Assembly: GCA_001692895.1 (NCBI GenBank)
Contig: KV748281.1
Location: forward strand, 184,847 to 248,846
DNA: 64,000 bases
Source of the DNA: Cenococcum geophilum 1.58
Lineage: Eukaryota > Ascomycota > Dothideomycetes > Gloniales > Gloniaceae
Direction: 5' to 3'
The translations under genes and the position numbers were made by a program. Positions 24,365 to 34,032 of this stretch are shown piece by piece; within the stretch, counting starts at the first letter, position 1; the number at the start of each line of letters is the position of its first letter. The notes under the pieces are model-generated. The model did no database searches. It saw only the letters and a list, made by a program, of their open reading frames with translations, and was not told where the DNA came from.

Positions 24365-24378
24365 CTACCCCCCCTCTT
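24365..24378 (-). other. Polypurine tract of element 3
   Basis: Read on the minus strand this is an 'agaggggggggt' run immediately before the 3' LTR. Confidence 0.7.
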
Positions 24379-24519
24379 ATAGAGGCGGAGCTCCGGCGAT
24401 GCTATAGTTACTATATATATAGAAGGGACACTTAAGGTATAGAAAAGAAGAAAGAAGGGGTGTATCGCTAAAGGCTTAAAATAACGTTATGTAATAGGGC
24501 TTAGTATCTAAAAATCTAA

Positions 24520-24556
24520 CTAATTAGATAACTTTAACCGCCGGTTAAAGTTCCTG
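24520..24556. repeat. Palindrome near the 3' end of element 3, shared with element 2
   Basis: 'aactttaaccgccggttaaa' plus 'gtt' is a perfect 23-bp palindrome inside a block of about 40 bp. The block's reverse complement occurs near the 3' end of element 2 (about 33700-33741), with one mismatch in the palindrome there. Same relative place in both elements. Confidence 0.8.
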
Positions 24557-24599
24557 GACATCTTAACAATATTCCAGTTACGTAATTATACTTTACCGC

Positions 24600-25717
24600 A
24601 ATCTAACGGCAATTTAATGGTAATTTGCCCTTATATAGTAATATATAACGGTTTAACTCTATAAGGGCTCCTATAGAGGATTAGGTATAAAGTCTCTACT
24701 TAGGCCCGGTTTCTATAGGTTCGCGTAGTAAAAGTCGCTAATTAGATCCTTTGCATTTTTAAAGTCTTTCTATAGTTGCTATTCTGGCTAATCTATGTCG
24801 AATCCTGTGTATATAGCTCTATAGTAAAGCCGTTGTCCTCTACCTTTACTAAAGTATTTAGAGTTAATAATTTGTTTAATGGTCCACTCCTTATAGTTCT
24901 CGTCTTCTTTCTCATTTTAAATTAGTACTAGTAGGGGTTTAGGCTATATTTATCCCGGTAAGGGGTTAGGCTAATAGAGGTGTAGTAGCTATGGGTAAAA
25001 TATAGGCTATATCTCGTGGGTAGCTAAGGTAGGTAGGAGTTCTAGCTTATATACGGCTCCCCTATTAATAACTTATTTAATTAAATAGGGGCCGAGGTTT
25101 TTATAATTAAGTGACTTTATAGGCCTCTATATAGAGATATTACGTGCATCTAGCTATACCTAGTCGCCAACACGCATTTCTGGTGGTGGCGTTCTATAAC
25201 GGTCGGCGAAGTAGGCCTACTTTGCTTAAGCCTAGGCCATTTCTCCCTTATAGTAGTTGAGTAGATTTTTTATACGGTCTATATACTGGTTGGCAAGTAG
25301 CATCTTAAGGCGTTTTTTATATAGCAGTTTCTTATTAATAGGTTCTAGTGGCTCTATACTAGATTGGGGGTAATAACCCTTATTTGCAAAGAACGGGGTA
25401 AGTCCTATAGTAGTTAAGACATAGTTATTCGCTGTGAATTTACCTAGTAGGAGGTAATCTACCTAGTTATCTTAACTATAGGCGACTACCTATCGTAGGT
25501 ACGCTTTTATACTAGTATTAGCGTTTTTTGGTTGCCTAGTAGTTTTATAGTAGAAGGATATAGACATCTTAACGGAGATGCTAAGGCGTTAGCAGATTCG
25601 TCTCTATATATTAGAGTTAAATTATATGCCTTAGTTGGACGTAATTAAGTTAGGTAACCTATATAGTTAATAAACTTTACAGAGGAAGGCGTTAGTAATG
25701 TTGCTAACGGCTACGCC
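24600..25717 (-). pseudogene. pol: Element 3 integrase 3' part and chromodomain-like tail
   Basis: The minus strand reads on from the break at 25717: GVAVSNITNAFLCKVYQLY-like sequence, then LITSN(stop)GI(stop)FNSN, the site of the second catalytic Asp (SDRGxQF in the family, here changed). After that come LTTIGLTPFFANKGYYP and the basic integrase C-terminus with FADRYRTPPPEMRVGD and LNYKNLGPY. The tail near 24900-24700 reads NYKEWTIKQIINSKY... and FKNAKDLISDFYYANL, matching the chromodomain layout of chromovirus integrases. Stops are frequent. Confidence 0.85.
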
Positions 25718-25944
25718 TGTTACGGCACTGGCAGAACTTGGCAGAACTACGCACCAGCAAGTTGCCACAGATTGCCGCATATTGCGGTTATGTGACGTGA
25801 AGATCTTATAAAACATCGAACGGCGCTGCTCTTCTTCTCCTTTCCTTTCCCTAGCTTTAGATTCTCGTTTATAGACAATCCAATTATATAGGCTTGCGCG
25901 TCCCCTTTGCCGTGCCCATGCCTTAATTAACTAAGTCGCTAATA
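25718..25944 (+). repeat. 5' LTR of element 2
   Basis: 'tgttacggcactggcagaac' to '...gtcgctaata'. It matches 33801-34027 throughout. It contains 'cttcttctcctttcctttcc' and 'agattctcgtttatagacaa', also seen inverted at about 51500-51590. Confidence 0.95.
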
Positions 25945-26159
25945 TTATCTAAAGCTTACTCTACTCTTTCTTCCTAAGAAGGAACTTAAATATATTTATA
26001 AGACTATAAATAGGACAAGAATATAGAACAGGACCCTAAGGACATTACTAGGACTATAAGGACAGGACCTAAAAGAAAAGAACAGAACCTTAAGGAAAGG
26101 ACCTATAAGACACGCATAGACTAGAACCCCTGAGGAAATTACCCGGAATTACCTAACAC

Positions 26160-26625
26160 CCCTACTACCATACCACGAAATACAGCAGTAGGTAAAGCAG
26201 CTATAGGACCCTTAAATACTTTAGATAAAGAAATAATTAACGTTTTAACCCCCTAGGCGGAGCTTGCGGCTGCTAATACCGAAATTAAATAACTGTGAGA
26301 GCTGCTCGAAGCCAGAGATACCCCTATATCTAATAATAAGTCATTATTAGATAACTAAAGACTTACTACAGTCCTTCAGGCCCTATCCCAGCGCCTTAGT
26401 GGATCCACTAAGGCCTATATAGTACCAAAGCGGTCGGCAAAGGTCGCGGACCCCCTGCTACTTACAGATAGAACCGACCCTATATTTAATAATTAGAAGC
26501 TTTAATTACGGGATAAGCTTAAAGTTAATGCAGACTACTTCCCTAACGCCCGAGCTAGAATAGCCTATATCTTCGGCCGTACTGGCGGAGACGCCTACAT
26601 CAGGAAAATGTTTATGCCTCCTAAC
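26160..26625 (+). pseudogene. gag: Element 2 gag, N-terminal part
   Basis: The frame reads LDKEIINVLTP near 26221, then LLEARDTPISNNKSLLDN, LQALSQRLSGSTKAYIVPK and NARARIAYIFGRTGGDA near 26548-26598. This is the N-terminal capsid region of fungal Ty3 gag with stops at Gln/Trp positions. It is cut off by the minisatellite block and resumes near 28930. Confidence 0.85.
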
Positions 26626-26850
26626 AGTACTGACAGGTTCCTGACAGGTCCTGTCAGGGCTGTCAGGAGCTCCAGGAGACACTCACACTCGGCTTCCTGT
26701 CAGGAACCTGTCAGGAGGTCGCCCGGACCACCAGGACCTCCAGGACCTCCAGGAACTCCAGGANCTCCAGGACCATCAGGACCATCAGGACCGTCAGGAC
26801 AATCAGGACAATCAGGACAATNAGGACAATTAGGACAATTAGGATAATTT
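26625..26850 (+). repeat. 9-bp minisatellite ('caggacctc / caggacaat')
   Basis: 'accaggacctccaggacctc' repeats give way to 'aggaccatcaggaccatc' and 'aggacaatcaggacaatc'. The first 80 bp hold 'cctgtcaggaacctgtcagg' variants, an inverted-type motif that recurs at 28440-28880. Confidence 0.85.
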
Positions 26851-27114
26851 AAAAATTAAATTTAAAAATAAGGTATATTAATGCTCTTGTATTTACAGCT
26901 AGCCAATAAATATAAAAACCAGTTTAATTTTAGACTCTATTCTATATACAGGATACTTTAAGGAATCTAAATAATCCAAATCCTTCTTGCCTACCTACCT
27001 GCGTCGCGATCGATTGAGGAGACAAGGGAGAAGGCTCTCGCAGAGGTTCCAAATCGTCAATTGGCGGTGTTCCCGATGATCCGCCGGCCGTGTACTGATT
27101 TCCTAACTAGGCCT

Positions 27115-27250
27115 AGTACCTGCCTGTCCTGCCTATCCTGCCTATCCTGCCTATCCTGCCTGTCCTACCTGTCTGTACCTGCCTGTTAGTACCTACCTGT
27201 CTGTGCCTGCCTATCGTGCCTACTTGTCTATGCCTACCTGTCTGTATCTG
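27115..27250 (+). repeat. 9-10-bp minisatellite ('ctgcctatc' / 'ctgcctgt')
   Basis: 'cctgcctatcctgcctatcc' and 'tacctgcctgttagtacctacc' type repeats, uninterrupted over about 130 bp. Confidence 0.8.
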
Positions 27251-27830
27251 TAATTCGGGGGAGAGGTCGGCCCGATCGAAGGCTCTGCTTGATTCGATTG
27301 CGATTNATTGTATTAATTCGAATCGTTCTCTATGGGCGTTCGCTGGCTATACGTTTNAACGGTGGTCGTCTGGGGTGCCTCCCTAAGAGGCCTTGATTCG
27401 ATTCAATTTGGTAATAGGGTGATATCAAGGCTCTGGTTCGATTCGATCGATCGATCGAATTGATCGTGGTGTTCGCTGGCTGGTCGTTGAAACGATTATC
27501 GTCTGGCTCTGGCAACGGTCCTCTCCTATCTGCCTACCTACCTACCTACCTACCTACCTACCTACCTACCTACCTGCTTGCCTGCCTGCCTGCGTGCGTC
27601 AGTGTCTGGTTCAATTTAGGGGAGGAGTCGGCCTGATCGAAGGCTCTGATTGATTCGAATCGTTCTCTATNGCCGTTCGCTGGCTGTACATTCGAACGGT
27701 AGTCATCTGGGGTGCCTCCCTAGGAGGCCTTGGTTCGATTCAGTGACGGGCAGATATCAAAGCTCTGGTTCAATTCAATCGATCAATTAATTGAATCGTT
27801 CGTGGTGTTTGCTGGCTGGTCGTTCGAACG
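27250..27830 (+). repeat. Duplicated unit (period about 355 bp) inside the block
   Basis: The segment with 'ggtcggcccgatcgaaggct', 'cgaatcgttctctat', 'ggggtgcctccctaagaggc' and 'ctggctggtcgtt' (about 27256-27520) recurs at about 27615-27830. The copies are separated by a (ctac)n run. Both contain 'gatcgatcgatc'-like stretches. Confidence 0.8.
27533..27592 (+). repeat. Microsatellite (ctac)n / (ctgc)n
   Basis: Fifteen or so tandem 'ctac' units change to 'ctgc' units at the right end. Confidence 0.9.
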
Positions 27831-27945
27831 GTCATCGTCTAGTTCTGGCGACGGTCATCTGGTTCTGGCAACGGTCGTCTGGTTCTGGCGACGGTCGTCT
27901 AGTTCTGGCGACGGTCGTCTGGTTCTGGCGACGGTCCTCTGCTGG
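27825..27945 (+). repeat. 19-20-bp minisatellite ('tctggttctggcgacggtcg')
   Basis: Six near-identical units of 'ggttctggcgacggtcgtct' follow the second long unit. They appear to have expanded from its last 20 bp, which is present once in the first unit ('tctggctctggcaacggtcc'). Confidence 0.85.
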
Positions 27946-28082
27946 CTGTCGTTCTTGTGCCTCCTAAGGTAGGGAGGATGTAAGGGTAAAAAATAAGGTG
28001 GCATTTAGGTGTACAAGGGGCATGCAAAGGCACGTGTAGGCTATCGGGAATATAGCGGGGACCCGATAGTAATGTGTCATGC

Positions 28083-28410
28083 NGAGCTTCGTGTAGAGCC
28101 TCCGTACGCAGAGCTTCGCGCAGAGCCTCGTGCAGAGCCTCGTGCAGAGCCTTTGTACGTAGAGCTTCGTGTAGAGCTTCGTGCAGAGCTTCGTGCAGAG
28201 CTTCGTGTAGAGCTTCGTCCGGAGCTTTGTGTATGTAGGGCCTCGTGCAGAGCCCCAGCTTCGTGTATGTAGAGCCTCGTGCGGAGCTTCGTGCAAGCTT
28301 CGTGTAGAGCTTCGTGCAGAGCTTCGTGCAGAGCTTCGTGTAGAGCTTCGTCCCGGAGCTTTGTGTATGTAGGGGCCTCGTGCAGAGCCCCAGTAGTGTT
28401 GCTTGAGGGG
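28083..28410 (+). repeat. GAGCTTCGTGCA minisatellite, third locus
   Basis: 'agagcttcgtgcagagcttc' (12-bp unit) runs through the region. It is interrupted by a longer duplicated piece containing 'agctttgtgtatgtagggcc' (about 28223 and 28348). Same family as 1740-3950, 22355-23020 and 63207-64000. Confidence 0.88.
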
Positions 28411-28439
28411 TGCGCATAAGGTGTTGCTTTGGGGGGGTA

Positions 28440-28885
28440 TCCTGCCAGGAACCTGACAGGACGATCAGGAAATACTAGTTTCCTGTCAGGAGCGCATCAG
28501 GATGGTAGGGTCCTGTCAGGAGCGCATCAGGATAGTAGGGTCCTATCAGGAGCCTGTCAGGACGACTAGGACCATCAGGACGTTCAGGACGTTAGGACAT
28601 CAGGACGTTCAGGACGTTCAGGATGATCAGGAAGATCAGGAAATCAAAATCCTGCCAGGAGCCTGTCAGGAGCCTGTCAGGACGACCAGGACGACCAGGA
28701 CGATCAGGACGTTTAGGACGTTCAGGACATCAGGACGTTCAGGACGTTCAGGACGTCCAGGACGATCAGGAAAATCAAAATCCTGCCAGGAGCCTGTCAG
28801 GAGCCTGTCAGGAGCCTGTCAGGACGATTAGGACCTCCAGGAAAATCAAAATCCTGTCAGGAGGCCTCCAGGATCTTGGCACCCC
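28440..28885 (+). repeat. 9-10-bp minisatellite ('cctgtcagga', 'caggacgtt')
   Basis: 'ggagcctgtcaggagcctgt' and 'aggacgttcaggacgttcag' alternate. A larger unit ending 'aaatcaaaatcctg' recurs near 28643, 28771 and 28841. Related to the repeats at 26625-26850, so the block is flanked on both sides by the same family. Confidence 0.85.
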
Positions 28886-28929
28886 AACAAAATGCTGATG
28901 GCCTAGACGCATTTACGCCTGTAATATAC

Positions 28930-29640
28930 TAAAGACTTAGCAGACCCCTTTATCTCTAAAGAAGAAATAATTAAATACTTGTCTTTTATTTATAAAGACC
29001 CTTTTAAAGTATAGAACGCCTGCCTTAGCTATAAAAGCCTAAATATAAAAACAACGGAGACCTTTTCGGCCTTTTAAACCCGCTTTTTACACCTAGCCGG
29101 ACAGGCCTAGATCCCCCAGGAAGACCTACTGCTAGACCTCTTTAATAAGCTTACCCTAAACCTATAGCGGGCTATATTGCTAGCTTATACTACAGCATAA
29201 ATGTTAAAGGAACTTATAAACTATTGCCTAGCTATTAACTAAGGCCTCCGTTAAATTAAGGTATGCGCTAATTAGCTAAAAACTAAAAACCTTGCAAACT
29301 AGGCCGCAAGTACTATAAGTACGGCCCGTAGTGCCCTAGCATAATTGGCAACTCCTATAGTTAACCCGGCAGCCAGACGCGCAGCTACCCCTACTGCGGG
29401 CCTAGTATACACCCGGCCTATATACAGCGACCCCTATATATAGGCCCTTAGCAATTAAGGAGCTTGCTTTTTATACGGTTAAATAGGCCACCCTATAAGG
29501 AACTGCTTAATAAAGGCAAAGATAAACGAGGTCCTATTAATTTAGGAGGATAGTACAGAGCCAGAAAAAGAGGAACCCTAGAGGAAGACTCCTCTCTAGG
29601 GTTAAAAGGGATTGATATGTTATATATTAATCTGGGTCGG
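28930..29640 (+). pseudogene. gag: Element 2 gag, C-terminal part with zinc knuckle
   Basis: The frame resumes DPFISKEEIIKYLSFIYKD near 28944 and continues FSAFQTRFLHLAGQAQ-like sequence near 29080 and LLPDLFDKLT-like sequence. Near 29465-29505 the knuckle reads C-F-L-Y-G-x-I-G-H-P-I-R-N-C. The second Cys has become Tyr; His and last Cys remain. An acidic stretch (EPEKEEP near 29560) ends the gag. Confidence 0.85.
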
Positions 29641-32600
29641 CTAGTTAGTGGAAGAAGCTACACTATCCCTTATACTTTATTTCGCAATAGATATTAAGTT
29701 TTAACCTCTACTTTAGCTAACTTAGGAGTAAATACCTTTACCTTAATTAATATAAAGTGCGCTGCAAAACTGGCTGACTTTTTAAATATACCCCTTAAAG
29801 AACTGCCTAAACTAATCCCTATTTGCGGTTATAACGGATAGATAGGGCCACCTATTATAACTATCTTGCGGATCTACCTTTGCGTTAATAGACGAAGGCA
29901 GTATAACGTCCCCTTCCTTATTACGGACCTTAGAAGCCATAATATGATCTTAGGGAGAAAATGGCTAGCCTATTTAGGCTTATAGCTTAATATATGGAAT
30001 AGGCAGCTTATCTAGCCTAAAACTATACCCCTAACGCCTTCCTTTATAAAAGAGATTAGTATTATAATAAAAAACCTTATACGGTTGTAGATAGACACTA
30101 TTTACTAGGCCGATACGACGCGTAAAGACTAGGCTTTTAAGAAGGATATACAGCTTAATCCGTAACGGATTTGTATATTATACCGCCCCTAGACTACCTA
30201 TATTACACTACCCGTACTAAAGACTTAGGAAGTTAGTAGTGGCCTAGCTAAGTCCCAAATGGAGAACCTAGGCCTTACGTAGCTATAAAGGAAGGCCAGG
30301 GATATTGGATGATATACTAAACTAATAAACTGGAAGGATAACTTACGGAAAATGGAATGTAAGTTAAGGAAGACTATAAACCCTATACCGTAAAATACGG
30401 CCTAACGAATATCCGTAAAGAAGCCTACGGACCTCCCACCAGTTAATATCTACTGTATTGGCGCTATAGGATTCTACTGGAACCTGGTTTAGCTTAATAC
30501 TATTGCCTTTATAACTAGCTTATATAAAATTAATTAAATAATTAAAGAGAAAGAAGCCCTAGCCTAAGAAAAAGGTAAGCTTATAGATAAGGAGCTAGTA
30601 GAACGGAAACTGCCCTGTTAATACCAGAAATTTAAAAACACCTTCTCTAAAGCAGCGTCTAATGTACTTCCGCCTTACCGACCATACGACTATAAGATTG
30701 AAATTGAGCCGGATAAGGTAGTTACCCTTAGCTATAGCCCCCTCTGACAGCAATCTACTGCCGAATTATAGGCTATAAAGCAGTATCTTATTAATAACCT
30801 GGATAAGGGCTTTATTAAGCCTAGTTAAGCCCCTTTTAACGTACCTATTCTCTTTGCTAAAAAGCTAAATAGAGGACTTCGTTTCTATATTAACTACTAT
30901 AAGCTTAATAATTTGACCCTTAAAGACCGCTACCTACTGCCTTTACTTAATAAGACTTTGGCCTAAATAAGTAGAGCTAAGATCTTTATAAAGCTTAATA
31001 TCCACTAGGCTTTTCACTAAATTAGGATAGACCCTAAATTAGAAAACCTTATTACGTTTCGGACCTAATATAGAACGTATAAATATAAAGTACTGCCTTT
31101 TAGATTGACTAACGGACTGGCTATATACTAATGATATATAAATAATATACTATTTAACTACCTTAATAACTTCTGTACAGCATACCTAGATAATATTATA
31201 ATCTACTTTAAAAATAAACTGGAATATAAAGAGCATGTCTATAAAGTCCTATAATGGCTTTAGGAAGCTGGCCTTTAAGCCAATATTAAGAAGTTAGAAT
31301 TTAGTGTTAAGCGTATAAAGTACCTAAGGTTTATTATTAGTATAAACAGAATTAACATAGACCTAAAAAAGACGGCTGTAATTAACTAATGGGTACCCCT
31401 AAGGACCGTAAAGGGGGTATAGTTATTTTTAGGGTTCTGTAACTTCTACCGACGCTTTATTAAGAACTATAGCAGGATTACCTAGCTACTAAGCCTACTT
31501 ACCTATAAGGACCGGCCCTTTTACTTTGACACCGTATATAGGCAGGCCTTTAATAAGCTTAAGAAACGACTAGTCTCTGCTCCCTTACTCGCCCATTTTG
31601 ACCTAGAACGGCCCTTAATGCTAAAAACCGATGCCTTAGATAGTGTTATAGCTAGCGTTTACTCCCAAAAGCAGACAGACGGAGAATAGCACCCTATTGC
31701 TTACTATTTAAAGACTATAGTAGATGCTAAGCTAAACTACCTAATTCACGATAAAGAAATGCTGGCTATTATCTCTAGTTTTAGCACTGGCGAGCCTAAC
31801 TAGAAGGCACCCCTAAGTCTATCCAGGTAGTTTCTAATCATAAGGCCTTAGAATATTTTATAATAATAAAGGCCCTTATAGCCCGATAGGCGCGCTAGGC
31901 GGACACCCTATTTTAGTTTAACTTCCTAATTATATATAAGCTAGGCGCCACTAACCGTGCGGACGCTCTTATAAGGCGTAAACAGGATATAAATAACTAA
32001 ATAGCCGTAAAGATCTTATTACGGACCTAAGCGCTACTATAACTAAAGCACCTTAACTTCTAGATATGGGTAGAACTAAATATAGACTCTTTGGATGCCG
32101 AGATATGCCCTATTAACTCTATAGAACTGGACCTTATTAATAAACTGCTGCAGGTAAACTATACAGCCCCTTCTTTATAGGAGTACCGTGAAAAGGCAAA
32201 GAACGTTTCTAGCCTATAGTCCCTTAAAAGTGGACTACTTAAGTACTACGAACGGCTAGTGGTAGCAGAGGAACAGAACTTACGGACTTAGCTTATTGCT
32301 GAAGCACATGCCTAGGTCTCTATGGCCTACCTTAAAAAAAATAAGACCCGTAAAATTATTAGCGACTACTACTACTGGCCTGGAATAATTATAGATATTA
32401 ACCGCTATATATGGAACTATAATAACTGCTATAGGTTTACAATTCCACAAGATAAGACCCTAGGACTATTAAAACCCCTCCTAATACCTAACCGCCCCTA
32501 GTAATATATCTCTATAGACTTTTATAAGCTACTTCCAAACCGTAACGGATATGATATAGTTATAATTCTAGTTAACCGCTTTAGTAAACGCCCGTTTTTA

Positions 32601-33600
32601 ATTCCCTGTTATAAAAATATTAATACTAAAGAGGCGGCCCGACTATATATCTACTATGTTTACCGAATTTATAGACTACTAGACACTATTATATCTAACT
32701 GCGGGCCGCAGTTTATATTAGCCTTTTGGAATAAGTTCACCCGGATCCTAGGCATTAAGCTAAAGCTTTTTATAGTATATTACCCCCAGATAGACGGTTA
32801 AACGGAGATTATGAATTAATACTTAGACCAGAGACTCCGGCCTTTTATTAACTACTTCTAAAATAACTAGGCTAAACTGTTACCCTTAATAGACTACGCC
32901 TAAGCCACCCTACCCCACGACTCTACTGGATTTGCCCCTATTTAACTAGAAATAGGTTACCTACCCCGTATAAGCTTTAACTGGGAAAGACTAGAAGGGC
33001 CCTAGACTGTACACGAAAAACTATCTTATAAGGAAGCCTAGCAGTACGCTAAGCGCTTAGAAGAAGCCTAGAAAGTAGCCCGTATAAACCTAGAAAAGGC
33101 TTAGAAATTAATAGAATAGTAGGCGAATAAGTATAGGCGCGAGCCTGACTTTACTATAGGTGATATGGTCTGGGTTATAATAAAGAACTAAAAGATAGAA
33201 CGGCCTAGCCGTAAGCTAAATTATAAAATGGCAAGACCGTATAAGATTCTTAATAAAGTAGGCAACTTGTATAAGGTTAAGCCCCTAGACTTAATTAAAG
33301 TTCACCCTATTTTCTTACCGGATAAGCTACGGAAAGCTATAAATAACCTACTACCCGGACAAAAGAATAAACCTCCCCTACTAATTTAAGTTAACGACGA
33401 TGATAAATAGGAAATTGAAGAAATACTAGCCTATAAACCTGTAAAGGGAACGTTAAAGTATTGTGTTAGTTGGAAAGGATATAACCCGGATCCCACTTAG
33501 TACCCTATATAGAAATTTATAGGTAGCCCCTATAAGCTTTAGGAGTTCTATAGCTGTTACCCTAATAAACCCAGACCGCTAAAGTACCTAGACGAGTAGA
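29640..33600 (+). pseudogene. pol: Element 2 pol: protease, RT, RNase H, integrase, chromodomain-like tail
   Basis: The protease motif is damaged: near 29715-29745 the family's DSG reads NLG. RT reads FNVPILFAKKLNRGLRFYIN near 30837 and the active-site box YLDN is at 31183-31194 (second Asp lost). RNase H has MLKTDALDSVIASVYSQKQ near 31618. Integrase shows YISIDFYKLLPN near 32505, TIISNCGPQF near 32689 (Asp and Arg of SDRGPQF changed) and VYYPQIDG(stop)TEIMN near 32776. The end near 33410-33540 reads EIEEILAYKPVKGTLKYCVSWKGYNPD, a chromodomain-like module. It is on the plus strand, inside minus-strand element 3. Confidence 0.92.
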
Positions 33601-33699
33601 TAGAATGCTAGTATAACAAAGATAATAAGCTACCAGAAGAATATAAGGACAAAAACGCCCTAGAAATTTCTTAGTTACGTAAGGTATTAAGATATCTAG

Positions 33700-33741
33700 G
33701 AACTTCAACCGGCGGTTAAAGTTATCTAATTAGTCAGATTC
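33700..33741. repeat. Near-palindrome shared by the 3' ends of elements 2 and 3
   Basis: 'aacttcaaccggcggttaaa' plus 'gtt' lies about 60-100 bp upstream of the 3' LTR. The same block of about 40 bp (inverted, because element 3 is on the other strand) is at 24517-24556. Confidence 0.8.
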
Positions 33742-33785
33742 TCTTGCCAAGACTTTTAGCGGCAAAGCCTGAGGGCAGGCTTTTT

Positions 33786-33800
33786 TGGAGGGGGGGGTAA
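33786..33800 (+). other. Polypurine tract of element 2
   Basis: 'tggaggggggggtaa' directly before the 3' LTR. Confidence 0.85.
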
Positions 33801-34027
33801 TGTTACGGCACTAGCAGAACTTGGCAGAACTACGCACTGGCAAGTTGCCACAGATTGCCGCATATTGCGGTCACGTGACACGAAGATCTTATAAAACATT
33901 AAACGGCGCTGCTCTTCTTCTCCTTTCCTTTCCCTAGCTTTAGATTCTCGTTTATAGACAATCTAATCGTACAGGCTTGCGCGTCCCCTTTGCCGTGCCC
34001 CTGCCTCGATTGACTGAGTCGCTAACA
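33801..34027 (+). repeat. 3' LTR of element 2
   Basis: 'tgttacggcactagcagaac' to '...gtcgctaaca' with an intact CA end. Preceded by a G-rich polypurine tract and followed by the TSD 'acgcc'. Confidence 0.95.
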
Positions 34028-34032
34028 ACGCC

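Larger units (their letters stand above)
26625..28890. repeat. GC-rich, un-RIPed minisatellite block inserted in gag of element 2
   Basis: About 2.27 kb with normal CA/TG content breaks the gag frame between ...GRTGGDA and ...DPFISKEEIIKYLS. It contains at least six different tandem repeats, listed separately. The left edge 'cctaacagtactgaca' and right edge 'cccaacaaaatgctgatg' are loosely alike, but I cannot prove a target duplication. Open frames inside it (including a collagen-like Gly-X-Y frame) are by-products of 9- and 12-bp periods. Confidence 0.8.
25718..34027 (+). mobile_element. Element 2: Ty3/gypsy chromovirus inserted in element 3
   Basis: Two 227-bp LTRs (25718-25944 and 33801-34027) carry the TSD 'acgcc' at 25713-25717 and 34028-34032. 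The internal order is gag (split), protease, RT, RNase H, integrase, chromodomain-like tail, polypurine tract. It sits inside the integrase gene of element 3 in the opposite orientation, so it is younger than element 3. The internal region is RIP-degraded, but the LTRs keep much CA/TG content. A 2.3-kb minisatellite block interrupts gag; without it the element would be about 6.0 kb. Confidence 0.95.

Noticed and set aside
26608-26847. Collagen-like Gly-X-Y protein
   Set aside because: A 9-bp repeat (caggacctc) automatically yields GPP/GPS triplets. It contains N and no signal peptide, and lies within a repeat block that interrupts gag.
27899-28898. Several open frames on both strands in the minisatellite block
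   Set aside because: All are period-derived, overlap each other and have no conserved motif.
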